Source: Aquabacterium lacunae
GTDB taxonomy: Bacteria; Pseudomonadota; Gammaproteobacteria; Burkholderiales; Burkholderiaceae_C
DNA length: 64,000 nt
Direction of reading: 5' to 3'
NCBI RefSeq assembly: GCF_004310865.1
Contig: NZ_SIXI01000007.1
Location: 123,967-187,966, forward strand
In this document: positions 13,327-21,463 of the stretch, in pieces
How positions within the stretch are numbered: the first letter of the stretch is position 1
How the letters are laid out: each line of letters opens with the position of its first letter
The notes under the pieces: generated by a model
What the model was told of the DNA's origin: nothing
Databases searched by the model: none
Seen by the model: the letters and a program-made list of their open reading frames with translations, nothing else
Position numbers and translations under genes: made by a program

Positions 13327-14037
13327 TCAGGGCTGCACGCGGCCCACCTGGGGCCCCGACAGGGGGGACGACAGGTGGCCCGCCAGCCAGCGCCCACCCG
13401 CGGCCACGTTGTCGACCACGGGCAACCCCAGGGTGTCGGCCAGGGGCTCGGCCAAACCGCCCAGGGTGGCGCCGCCCAGCACCAGGGCCCGCACGCCCGG
13501 GTGCTGGGCCAGGCAAGCCTGCGCCGCCTCATGCAGCAAGGCCTGGGCCGCGTGCAGGTCGGCCGCCATCTGCCCACCGGTGGCCTCCACGGTGTGAACC
13601 GCCACCAGGCCCTGCGGGCCGGCCAGGCCGCGGTCGGCGGCCAGCTGGCGCAGCAGGGGCTGCCAGGCGTGGCCGCCGGTGACCACGGCAAAAGGCCCAT
13701 GGGCGGCGGCTTCCCGCATGCCGGCTTCGGCCAGGCCCATGGCCGGCAGCTGCGGGTGCAGGCTGCGCAGGGCCCACACGGCCGGGTCACCGAAACAGCC
13801 CACCAGCACGGCACCGGGCAGGCCATGCTCGGCCACATGCAGCGCAAAAGCATCGAGCACGGCACGGGCACCCACCTGGTAGGTGGCCGCATCGGCGATG
13901 TAGGGTGCGCCAAAACGGGCCGTGCAGGCGTGCAGCCGGGCCGGGCCCGACATGCCCAGCTGCGCCACAAGCTGCCGCCGCAGCCGGTCGGTCACCGCCT
14001 GCGTGGTGTTGGGGTTGATCAGCAGCAAGGAGGCCAT
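13327..14037 (-). CDS. Aspartate/glutamate (hydantoin) racemase family protein
   Basis: A 236-residue cytosolic enzyme with the N-terminal signature LLLINPNTTQAVTDRL and the two catalytic-cysteine regions expected in the Asp/Glu/hydantoin racemase superfamily: LVGCFGDPA (about 80) and the later glycine-rich LVLGGATLGGLAEPL. In this copy the second position reads GGAT, where typical hydantoin racemases have a GCxG cysteine. That could mean altered chemistry, such as a decarboxylase- or isomerase-like activity. It is the last gene of a seven-gene leftward operon with an ABC importer, a porin and a GntR regulator, which implies it acts on the imported substrate. Confidence 0.85.
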   Translation of the reverse strand: MASLLLINPNTTQAVTDRLRRQLVAQLGMSGPARLHACTARFGAPYIADAATYQVGARAVLDAFALHVAEHGLPGAVLVGCFGDPAVWALRSLHPQLPAMGLAEAGMREAAAHGPFAVVTGGHAWQPLLRQLAADRGLAGPQGLVAVHTVEATGGQMAADLHAAQALLHEAAQACLAQHPGVRALVLGGATLGGLAEPLADTLGLPVVDNVAAGGRWLAGHLSSPLSGPQVGRVQP

Positions 14038-14053
14038 GGCCACTGGGCGCGGT

Positions 14054-14941
14054 TCACACCGACACGATGCGCTGGCGCTTGCGGCCAGGCCCTTCGGCCG
14101 GCGCGAGGAACACGTCGTGCAGGTCGTTGCCCGAAGCCTCGGGCTGGTTGAAACACAGGCCCGATTCGATCTCGTGCAGGTGCACGCGCATGCGGCGGGT
14201 GGCCTCGTCCATCCAGGCGCTGCCCACGCGCGTGGCCACCACCCGAGGCTGCCCGGGTTCGGGCCACCCGCCCGCCTGCCGCAGGGCAGACAGCACGTTG
14301 CGGTGCGCGTCGCACCGGCAGGCGTCCACCCAGCGCACCGGCGCATCACCCAGCACCGGGCGCGCGCGCTCGGTGGGGGCATAGCTCATGAGGATCAGCG
14401 AGGTGCGCGAAATCAGCTTGCGCAGCATGCGCTCGTAGGTCTGGTGCTGGGCCACCTCGGCGATCATCAGGTGGAAGCGCCCGGACAGGCGCAGGGCCGC
14501 GGCCTGATCGCCTTCGCGGCGGGCCTCTTCCTCGGCCTCGATGCATTCGGCCAGGCGCTGCACATCGGCCGGCGTGGCGCGCTCCAGAAAGCGCTGCACC
14601 AGCACGCCTTCGATCAAGGCCCGGGCTTCGAACACTTCGCGCGCGTCGTCCACCGAAGGCTGTGCCACGGTGGCGCCCTTGTTGGGCTCGAGCGTGACCA
14701 CCTGCTCGTGTGCCAGCCGGATCAGCACCTGGCGGATGCGGGTGCGCGACACGCCGAAGGCCTGACCCAGCTTGTCTTCCACCAGCTTGGTGCCGGGCAG
14801 CAGGCGCTGGTCGATCACGGCGTCGATGATGCGTTCATGGATGTCGTCGTCGCTGAGCACCACGGGGCCTTCGAACCCGTCAAGGTTCAGGTCGGCATCG
14901 GCGGGGGCTGACGCGGCTTCAGGCACAGAACGGCGGGGCAT
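14054..14941 (-). CDS. GntR-family transcriptional regulator (FadR/FCD type)
   Basis: A 295-residue regulator. The N-terminal winged helix-turn-helix (LVEDKLGQAFGVSRTRIRQV) is followed by an all-helical FCD ligand-binding domain (EVFEARALIEGVLVQRFLE; later RFHLMIAEVAQHQ with a metal-type His). A start at 14941 gives GGAGACC 6 bases upstream. It lies 52 bases downstream of the second permease gene and 16 bases before the racemase, inside the transport operon. The operator-like TTGTATACAA boxes upstream of the first operon gene are the expected kind of target, so it probably autoregulates the whole unit. Confidence 0.92.
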   Translation of the reverse strand: MPRRSVPEAASAPADADLNLDGFEGPVVLSDDDIHERIIDAVIDQRLLPGTKLVEDKLGQAFGVSRTRIRQVLIRLAHEQVVTLEPNKGATVAQPSVDDAREVFEARALIEGVLVQRFLERATPADVQRLAECIEAEEEARREGDQAAALRLSGRFHLMIAEVAQHQTYERMLRKLISRTSLILMSYAPTERARPVLGDAPVRWVDACRCDAHRNVLSALRQAGGWPEPGQPRVVATRVGSAWMDEATRRMRVHLHEIESGLCFNQPEASGNDLHDVFLAPAEGPGRKRQRIVSV

Positions 14942-14992
14942 GGAGGTCTCCGAAAAATGCGTGACACAGAGAAAGGGCTGAACCGGGGCCAC

Positions 14993-15874
14993 TCAGCGGC
15001 GTGCGCCGCGACGCGACCACGCCACACCCAGCAGCGCCAGGCCGATCACGGCCAGCGACACCACGGTGGTGAGCGTGCCCAGGGCATAGATGGACGGGGT
15101 GGTGACGGTGGTGGTCAGCCCCTGCAGCTCCAGCGGCAAGGTGTTGACGTCACCGATGGCCTGCGATGAGCGTGCGATTTCGTCCCAGCTCAGGGTGAAG
15201 CCGAACATGCCCACCCCCACCAGCGACGGCAGGATCAAGGGCAGCACCACGTGCCGGAAGCTCTGCCAGGGCGTGGCGCCCAGGTCGCGCGCAGCCTCTT
15301 CATACGCCGGGTTGAAGCGGTTGAACACCGCGAACATGATCAGCATGCCGAAGGGCAGGGTCCAGGTCAGGTGCGCGCCCAGGCCCGAGGTGTACAGGCC
15401 CATCAGCGTGGTGTAGGACTCCAGCGTGTCGGTCCATTCCCATTGCGTGAGCAGCGCCTTGATGCCTTCGTCGAACAGGCGGAACTGCAGGCCGATGCCC
15501 AGCGAGATGATGATGCTGGGCATGATCAGGCTGGCCACCGAGCTGTAGAACAGCAGGCCGGCACCCTTGAAGCCCTTGCGGAAGGCCAGCCCGGCCATGA
15601 GCGACAGCAGCACCGTCAGCGCCATCACCACAAAGCCCAGCCCGAACGAGCGCTTCAGGGCCGCCGAGATGTCGACCACGCCCAGGCCCGCGAACAGCTC
15701 GCGGTACCAGTGCAGCGACGTGCCCTGCATGGGAAAGGTCAGCCCGCCGTCAGGCCCCTGAAAGCTCAGGGCAAAGATGGTGAACACCGGGCCGTACAGG
15801 AACAGCACATACAGTCCGAAGATGGCCGCCAGGGGCCAGAAAGAACGCGAACGGCGTCGCACGGTGCCAGCCAT
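14993..15874 (-). CDS. ABC transporter permease (PotC-like)
   Basis: A 293-residue inner-membrane permease with about six helices and the EAA loop EEAARDLGATPWQSFRHVVLPLI (about residue 190), which contacts the ATPase. It is related to the spermidine/putrescine PotC subfamily. It starts 14 bases after the end of the PotB-like gene and forms the second half of the transmembrane channel for the importer encoded at 14993-20347. Confidence 0.93.
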   Translation of the reverse strand: MAGTVRRRSRSFWPLAAIFGLYVLFLYGPVFTIFALSFQGPDGGLTFPMQGTSLHWYRELFAGLGVVDISAALKRSFGLGFVVMALTVLLSLMAGLAFRKGFKGAGLLFYSSVASLIMPSIIISLGIGLQFRLFDEGIKALLTQWEWTDTLESYTTLMGLYTSGLGAHLTWTLPFGMLIMFAVFNRFNPAYEEAARDLGATPWQSFRHVVLPLILPSLVGVGMFGFTLSWDEIARSSQAIGDVNTLPLELQGLTTTVTTPSIYALGTLTTVVSLAVIGLALLGVAWSRRGARR

Positions 15875-15887
15875 GGGGAGTGTCCTT

Positions 15888-16775
15888 TCAGAGCTCTTTG
15901 CGCAGGTCGACCAGGCGGTTCAGCCCGGCAATGATCATCAGCACCACCGCCAGCAGCACCACCGCGTTGGCCGCGGCCAGCGGGAACTGCAGGTAGGAGG
16001 TCTGCACCTGGATGGTCTTGCCGACCGAGGCGATCTGCTGACCGCCCATCACGCCCACGGTGACGAAGTCGCCCATCACCAGCGTGATCACGAAGATGGA
16101 GCCAATCAGGATGCCGGTGCGGCACAGCGGCACCACCACGTTCCACAGGGTCTGCCAACCATTGGCGCCACAGTCGTCTGCCGCCTCCAGCAGCGAGCGG
16201 TCGATCTTCATCATCGAGTTGAAGATGGGCACCATCATGAAGGTGGTGAACAGGTGCACGAAGGCCAGCACCACCGAGAAATCGGAATACAGCAGCCAGT
16301 CGATGGGCTCGTTGATCAGGCCCAGGTCGAGCAGCGTCTGATTGACCAGGCCATTGCGGCCCAGCAGCGGGATCCACGAAATCATGCGGATGACGTTGCT
16401 GGTCCAGAACGGGATGGTCAGCAGCGTGAACAGCACCGTCTGCATGGCCACGCTCTGCACGTGAAAGGCCATGAAGTAGGCCAGCGTGAAGCCCAGCACC
16501 AGCGTCAGGGCCCACACCAGCACGCAGAACTTCAGCGTGGACAGGTAGGTCTTGAGCGTCACGCACAACTCGCTGGTCGAGCCACAGCCATTGAACAGCG
16601 TGAGGTAGTTGTCCCAGGTGAAACCGGGCTCCAGCGTGTATTCGTTCTGGGGCCAGAAGCTCACCGCCACCACCAGCAGCAGCGGCAGCGCAAAGAACAG
16701 GAAGAAGACCCCGCCCATGGGCAAGGCCTGCACCCAGGCGGGCAGCGCCATCTGGCGCAAGGACAGGGTCTTCAT
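15888..16775 (-). CDS. ABC transporter permease (PotB-like)
   Basis: A 295-residue inner-membrane permease. There are hydrophobic helices from residue 15 onward and the EAA-type loop LEAADDCGANGWQTLWNVVVP (about residue 200). PotB-like partner of the downstream permease. It starts 46 bases after the porin stop and ends 13 bases before the next permease gene, consistent with one transcript. Confidence 0.93.
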   Translation of the reverse strand: MKTLSLRQMALPAWVQALPMGGVFFLFFALPLLLVVAVSFWPQNEYTLEPGFTWDNYLTLFNGCGSTSELCVTLKTYLSTLKFCVLVWALTLVLGFTLAYFMAFHVQSVAMQTVLFTLLTIPFWTSNVIRMISWIPLLGRNGLVNQTLLDLGLINEPIDWLLYSDFSVVLAFVHLFTTFMMVPIFNSMMKIDRSLLEAADDCGANGWQTLWNVVVPLCRTGILIGSIFVITLVMGDFVTVGVMGGQQIASVGKTIQVQTSYLQFPLAAANAVVLLAVVLMIIAGLNRLVDLRKEL

Positions 16776-16820
16776 CTCAAGCTCCTGGCAAACAGAACAT
16801 CAGGCTCGACGCGTCAACAC

Positions 16821-17867
16821 TCAGAACGCGTGCGTCACGCCCACGGTCAGCACGGTCTGCTTCTGGCCAGCCTGGCCCGTGAAGTTGGTGCCCGTGTTGC
16901 TGTAGAAGGCGAAGTTGGCGTTGCCCGAGTTTTTCAGGAAGATCAGGTTGCTGTTCAGGCTGGTGCGCTTGCTCAGGGCGTAGCTGCCGCGCAGGCGCAG
17001 GAAGGAGGTGTCGTCCTTGCTGGCCTTCTTGTCGTTGAGCACGTAGTCGGCCGACACGGCGGCTTCGGCCGACACGGGCACGTCCACACCCACGTCGATC
17101 AGCTTGCCTTCATACACGGTGCCGTACTTCACCTCGGCCGAGGCCAGACCCAGGCGCGCCTTGGCCACACCGAAGTCATACGACAAGCCGCCGGCGTACA
17201 GGGTGTTGGTCAGGCCGGTGCCGGCCTTGTCCTTCTCGGAAAAGCCCATCACGGCCGCAGCAAAGGGGCCCGCGGCATGGTTCAGGGCGATCTGGGTTTT
17301 CTGGCCCGCACTGCGCTTGCCAGACACCTCACCCAGCGAATACATCACAGCGCCCTCGAAGCCACCGATGTTGGGCGAGGTGTACTTGATGACGTTGTCG
17401 TAGTAGTCGCTGATCGCGTAGTAGCCATTCATCAGGAAGGGCGAGTAATAGGCGCACACGAAGTAGCCGCACAGGTAGTCGTCGGCCACGTTCCACTGGT
17501 GGCCCAGCTTCAGGGTGCCCAGGTCACCGCTCAGGCCCACGAAGGCGTTGCGGTTCCAGAAGGCATTCGGGTTGGTCTTGCCCGTGTCCGGCGAGATGGA
17601 CGACTCCAGGCCGAAGATGCCCTTGAGACCGCCGCCCAGGTCTTCGGTGCCTTTGAAACCGATGCGCGAGTTGACGATGCCGTTGTCGTCGAGCTTGAGC
17701 AGCGACTTGCTGGTGGCGCCGTCGTACACCTTGCTGGCCGAGACCACATCCAGGCCGACCGCGCCATACAGGGTGACCGACGATTGCGCCAGGGCTGGCA
17801 GGCAGGCCAAAGCCGAAGCCAGGGACACGGTGCTGAGCGCCACGCGGCGCAGAGATGACAGGTTCAT
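16821..17867 (-). CDS. Gram-negative porin (Burkholderia/neisserial type)
   Basis: A 348-residue outer-membrane beta-barrel. Signal peptide MNLSSLRRVALSTVSLASALACLPALAQS, then the hallmark SSVTLYGAVGLDV and GFKGTEDLGGGLKGIFGLE, and a C-terminus ending in aromatic VGVTHAF as the barrel assembly machinery requires. The ATG at 17867 is chosen from the signal peptide. It sits between the substrate-binding protein and the permease genes of an ABC importer, which is unusual and suggests a dedicated outer-membrane pore for the same solute. The extracellular loops contain a CGYFVCAYY segment that could form a disulfide. Confidence 0.94.
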   Translation of the reverse strand: MNLSSLRRVALSTVSLASALACLPALAQSSVTLYGAVGLDVVSASKVYDGATSKSLLKLDDNGIVNSRIGFKGTEDLGGGLKGIFGLESSISPDTGKTNPNAFWNRNAFVGLSGDLGTLKLGHQWNVADDYLCGYFVCAYYSPFLMNGYYAISDYYDNVIKYTSPNIGGFEGAVMYSLGEVSGKRSAGQKTQIALNHAAGPFAAAVMGFSEKDKAGTGLTNTLYAGGLSYDFGVAKARLGLASAEVKYGTVYEGKLIDVGVDVPVSAEAAVSADYVLNDKKASKDDTSFLRLRGSYALSKRTSLNSNLIFLKNSGNANFAFYSNTGTNFTGQAGQKQTVLTVGVTHAF

Positions 17868-17934
17868 GGGAATGCTCCGAGGGGTTGGATGATTGAGCTG
17901 GGGTGGGGAGAAATTGCGGGTGTGGGGAAGCGGC

Positions 17935-19236
17935 TCAGGCGGCCACGAACTCGTTCCACTTCTGGACCATGTAGGTGTTCTCGTCCATGATCGCGTTCCA
18001 GCAGGCGATGCCGCCCATGCGCTGCTCGTAGCTGCCGCCATCGCGCGTTTCGCCCTTCTTGGCCAGCACCTGGCCGGTGGGCGACTTGATGTCCTGGGTG
18101 GCCGGCTTGCCTTCCATCCAGTAGGCCCATTCGTAGGCTTCCATCTGGGCCTTGGCGGTGTCCAGCACGGCGCTGTAATAGCCCTGGCGGTTCAGGTAGG
18201 CACCGGCCCAGCCGTCGAGGAACCAGTTGATGAACTCGTAGGCCGCGTCCAGCTTCTTGCCGCTCAGGGTGCTGGGCACACCAAAGCCGGCGGCCCAGGC
18301 GCGGTAGCCTTCCTTCAGGGGCTGGAAGGTGCAGGCAATGCCCTTGGTGCGCACGGCGGTCACGGCGGGGCTCCACATCGACTGGATCACCACCTCGCCC
18401 GAGGCCATCAGGTTCACGCTCTCGTTGAAGTCCTTCCACAGGCTGCGGAACTGGCCGGCCTTCTTGGCTTCGATCAGGGTCTTGATCGTCAGGTCGATCT
18501 CGGCCTTGGTCATGTTGCCCTTGTCGGGGTACTTGTACAGGCCCATGGCCTCGACCACCATGGCCGCGTCCATGATGCCGATGGACGGGATGTTCAGGAT
18601 GGCCGCCTTGCCCTTGAACTCCGGGTTCAGCAGCTCTTTCCAGCTGCTGATGGGGCGCTTGATCAGGTCAGGCCGGATGCCCAGCGTGTCGGCGTTGTAC
18701 ACGGTGGGGATCAGGGTCATGAACTGCGTGGGGCTGCTCGCGAACTTCTTGCTCTTTTCGCCCTCCAGGTACATCACCTTCTTGGGCGCGGTGCCCTGGT
18801 CGCCCACCTTCTTGCCGGCCACTTCACCCTTGGTGAACAGGCTGGTGATCTTGTCGGCGTTCTTGATGCGCTTGCTGTCGATGCCCTTGAGGTTGCCCGT
18901 GGGGATGATCTTCTTGAGGCTGAAGTACTCGGTGTCGATCAGGTCGAAGCTGTTGGGCGCCGTCACGGCGCGCTTGGTCACGTCGTCGGTCGTGACCGGG
19001 ATGTACTGGATCTTGATGCCGGTGTCGGCCTCGAACTTCTCGGCGATTTTCTTGTCCTGGTTCACCGCCGTGCCCAGGTAACGCAGCGTGACCTTCTCGC
19101 TGCTGTGCACGGCCGGGGCCAGGCCGCTGGCCAGGATGCCGGTGGCGCCCATCAGGCCGCCTTGCAGCACCTGCCGGCGCGAGGCGGTGCCGGTCAGCAC
19201 GGGGGTGGGGGACACGAGATCGTCGTCTTGCTTCAT
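17935..19236 (-). CDS. ABC transporter periplasmic substrate-binding protein (PotD-like, Tat-type signal)
   Basis: A 433-residue binding protein for the importer. The N-terminus has a twin-arginine-like signal (ASRRQVLQGGLMGATGILASG, cleavage near AVHS), so it may fold in the cytoplasm before export. The mature part has the extracellular solute-binding family 1/PotD pattern (LRYLGTAVNQDKKIAEKFEADTG; later FINWFLDGWAGAYLNRQGYYS). The ATG at 19236 gives this signal and follows TGGAGCC. The solute cannot be named: PotD-like proteins bind polyamines, opines or other amines, and the operon racemase hints at an amino-acid-like or hydantoin-like compound. Confidence 0.92.
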   Translation of the reverse strand: MKQDDDLVSPTPVLTGTASRRQVLQGGLMGATGILASGLAPAVHSSEKVTLRYLGTAVNQDKKIAEKFEADTGIKIQYIPVTTDDVTKRAVTAPNSFDLIDTEYFSLKKIIPTGNLKGIDSKRIKNADKITSLFTKGEVAGKKVGDQGTAPKKVMYLEGEKSKKFASSPTQFMTLIPTVYNADTLGIRPDLIKRPISSWKELLNPEFKGKAAILNIPSIGIMDAAMVVEAMGLYKYPDKGNMTKAEIDLTIKTLIEAKKAGQFRSLWKDFNESVNLMASGEVVIQSMWSPAVTAVRTKGIACTFQPLKEGYRAWAAGFGVPSTLSGKKLDAAYEFINWFLDGWAGAYLNRQGYYSAVLDTAKAQMEAYEWAYWMEGKPATQDIKSPTGQVLAKKGETRDGGSYEQRMGGIACWNAIMDENTYMVQKWNEFVAA

Positions 19237-19300
19237 GGTGCAGGCTCCAGTGAGATGAGGAAGGAACACAAAGGGGAACGAGAAGGGGAATGAAAAGGGT

Positions 19301-20347
19301 TCAGCCCACCAGGTGGTGGATGTCGGCCAGCGTCCATTGCGCGCTGCAGGCCTCGCCGGGCTGCCAGGCGTGCTGGTGCCACAGCGCTTCGGGCAGCATC
19401 ACGGTCAGCTCGCCCAGCGGGCTGTCGAGGGTGATGAGCACGTGCGTGCCCTGGTACTCGGTGGCGCGCACCGTGGCGGGCGTGCTGAACGCCGAGGGCG
19501 TGGCCGGCTCCTTGAACAGGCGGACCTTGTCGGTGCGCACGGCCAGCTTCGCGCCCTCGTGTTCGAACACGTTGTGGCCGCCAATGAAGCGGGCCACGAA
19601 CTCGGTGCGCGGGCTGTTGAAGATCTGGTGGGGCGGGCCGCTCTGCTCGATGCGGCCGGCGTTCATCACCACCACCTGGTCGGCCAGGGCCATGGCCTCT
19701 TCCTGCGAGTGGGTCACGTGGATGAAGGTCATACCCAGGCTCTTCTGCCAGCCCTTCAGCTCGGCGCGCATCTTGATGCGCAGGAAGGGGTCGAGCGCCG
19801 ACAGCGGCTCGTCGAGCAGCAGCACACGCGGCTCGGTGATCAGCGCGCGGGCCAGGGCCACGCGCTGCTGTTGCCCACCCGACATCTCGGCCGGCTTGCG
19901 GTGGGCCAGGTGGCCCAGCGACACACGGGCCAGCAGGTCTTGCGCCCGCTGCAGGCGCTCGGACTTGCCCACGCCGCGCATCTTCAGGCTGAAGGCCACG
20001 TTCTCCAGCGCGCTCAGGTGCGGGAACAAGGCATAGCTCTGGAACATCATGGCCGTGCCGCGGGCCGAGGCCGGCAAGTGCGTGATGTTGCGACCACCGA
20101 GCACGATGTCGCCATCGCTCACGTCTTCGTGGCCCGCGATCATGCGCAAGGTGGTGGTCTTGCCACAACCCGACGGGCCCAGCAGGCAGCAGTAATGGCC
20201 CGAGGCGATCTGCAGGTCGATGTGGTCCACGGCCACCGGGGCGTCAGAGGCGGTGCCGTAACGCTTGACCAGCTTGACCAGCTCCAGATCTGGCTGGGCG
20301 GCCATGGTGGCCAGGCGTTGTTGTTCGACCGACAGGACAGCGTTCAT
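19301..20347 (-). CDS. ABC transporter ATP-binding protein (PotA-like)
   Basis: A 348-residue ATPase. Walker A GPSGCGKTT (about residue 58), Q-loop MMFQSYALFPH, signature MSGGQQQR, Walker B VLLLDEPLSALD and H-loop HVTHSQEEA are followed by a C-terminal TOBE domain. It energises the importer with the permeases at 14993-16775. It is the first gene of the leftward operon. AGGGAGCC lies 8 bases before its ATG, and the upstream leader contains inverted repeats and three operator-like boxes. Confidence 0.96.
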   Translation of the reverse strand: MNAVLSVEQQRLATMAAQPDLELVKLVKRYGTASDAPVAVDHIDLQIASGHYCCLLGPSGCGKTTTLRMIAGHEDVSDGDIVLGGRNITHLPASARGTAMMFQSYALFPHLSALENVAFSLKMRGVGKSERLQRAQDLLARVSLGHLAHRKPAEMSGGQQQRVALARALITEPRVLLLDEPLSALDPFLRIKMRAELKGWQKSLGMTFIHVTHSQEEAMALADQVVVMNAGRIEQSGPPHQIFNSPRTEFVARFIGGHNVFEHEGAKLAVRTDKVRLFKEPATPSAFSTPATVRATEYQGTHVLITLDSPLGELTVMLPEALWHQHAWQPGEACSAQWTLADIHHLVG

Positions 20348-20411
20348 GACTCAGGCTCCCTGCACCCGCCGTTGGGTGCTGCACCTGAGACAGCGCAAAC
20401 GGCGTGCCAGC

Positions 20412-20445
20412 TTTTTCAGCCTGAAAAATGACCCGGCAACCGGGT
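20412..20445. repeat. Two inverted repeats in the ABC operon leader
   Basis: TTTTTCAG-c-CTGAAAAA (20412-20428) and ACCCGG-caa-CCGGGT (20431-20445) lie side by side between the operator-like boxes and the first operon gene. They would form two short hairpins in the leader RNA. They may affect transcript stability or attenuation; no function is established. Confidence 0.4.
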
Positions 20446-20455
20446 TTTGCACCGT

Positions 20456-20508
20456 TTGTATACAATTTTTGTATGCAATCGGTGCGCTGCTTTGTATGCA
20501 ATTGGTGC
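20456..20508. promoter_or_regulatory. Triple TTGTAT(A/G)CAA operator, candidate GntR-binding region
   Basis: Three 10-bp boxes: TTGTATACAA (perfect palindrome, 20456-20465), TTGTATGCAA (20469-20478) and TTGTATGCAA (20492-20501). The second and third sit inside a near-perfect direct repeat of 18 bases (TTTGTATGCAATYGGTGC, 20468-20485 and 20491-20508). FCD-type GntR regulators commonly bind sites of this kind, and such a regulator is encoded in the operon. The boxes start about 110 bases upstream of the ATPase gene. Confidence 0.6.
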
Positions 20509-20731
20509 ATGCACAGGGGCGGGGCGGAACCTGGACCCGCGTCGCGTTGTCGGCTTTTTTGACATGATCCGGACGTGTTTCCCCTGAGCGGTTTGGTAAG
20601 TGGTTGACCAAACTGAAAAAAATGCAATGGCACGGTGTTTGCTAAAGCACCGAAGACCATCACACAGGTGGTCAATCGGTACAGCCTGCGCTTCAGGCTT
20701 TGCCTCATCAACACACCCAGGAGAGTCAGAC

Positions 20732-21406
20732 GTGAAATCAAAGCCTTCATTTCTTCAAGGCGCGGCGTTCGCGCTGTTCCTGATCCATGGCGCTTGCGCA
20801 CACGCTTCGGTATGGACGGAGACAGGTGATGCGGTTGACATGCCAGCAGGTCAGTATGTCGGGGCAGGAATCGATCGAATCAATGGATCGATTCAGCCCT
20901 TGAATGACGTGGACATGTACCGACTGCAACTCGGTTCAGGCCTGTTCACCGCGAGCACGGTCGGCCTGTCCAGCGTCGACACCCAGTTGTACCTGTTTGA
21001 CGCCAATGGCTTTGGCATCGTTGGCAACGATGATGCGTCTTCGGCCTCCCTGCAGTCGACCATTTCAGCCAATCTGACAGCCGGTGTGTATTTCCTGGCG
21101 ATCTCGGCTTTCAACTCAGACCCGCTGAGCTTGGCAGGTCGAATTTTTCCGGACTCCACCGACTTCACAGGCGATCCAAACTGGAGTGCCACCGGCCCAG
21201 GCGGGGGCAGCGCACTGACCGGATGGACCTCTTCGGGCGGCGCCACCACCACGCAGGCAGGCAGCTACGGCATCCAGCTGAACACCGCGACGGTACCCGA
21301 ACCCGCATCGATGGGCCTTGCCGGTCTGGCATTGACGGGCGTGCTGTGGAGCAGCACGCGCCGCAAGAAAAACACCACGATCCATCGCCCGTCAACAACG
21401 GTGTGA
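20732..21406 (+). CDS. PEP-CTERM sorting-domain protein with PPC-like domain
   Basis: A 224-residue exported protein. The GTG start is chosen because AGGAGAG stands 7 bases upstream and gives a signal peptide (FLQGAAFALFLIHGACAHA). The middle resembles a bacterial pre-peptidase C-terminal (PPC) domain: NDVDMYRLQLG, DTQLYLFDANGFGIVGND, LTAGVYFLAIS. The C-terminus is a PEP-CTERM signal: VPEPAS, a hydrophobic helix (GLAGLALTGVLW) and the basic tail RRKK. Exosortase would process it for display or release with exopolysaccharide. It converges with another PEP-CTERM gene across a shared terminator. Confidence 0.88.
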   Translation: MKSKPSFLQGAAFALFLIHGACAHASVWTETGDAVDMPAGQYVGAGIDRINGSIQPLNDVDMYRLQLGSGLFTASTVGLSSVDTQLYLFDANGFGIVGNDDASSASLQSTISANLTAGVYFLAISAFNSDPLSLAGRIFPDSTDFTGDPNWSATGPGGGSALTGWTSSGGATTTQAGSYGIQLNTATVPEPASMGLAGLALTGVLWSSTRRKKNTTIHRPSTTV

Positions 21407-21420
21407 ATCGATTGAAAGCA

Positions 21421-21449
21421 AAAGCCCCGCCTAGGCGGGGCTTTGTTTT
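21421..21449. terminator. Bidirectional intrinsic terminator
   Basis: AAAGCCCCGCC-TAGGCGGGGCTTT is a perfect 24-base palindrome at 21421-21444, followed by GTTTTG on the plus strand and preceded by A-rich DNA that becomes a U tract on the minus strand. It lies between two convergent PEP-CTERM genes. Confidence 0.85.
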
Positions 21450-21463
21450 GTGGCCAATGCCGG

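Noticed and set aside
15777..17858. Open frame of 693 codons on the plus strand across permease and porin genes
   Set aside because: It spans two well-identified minus-strand genes and the gap between them; no protein features.
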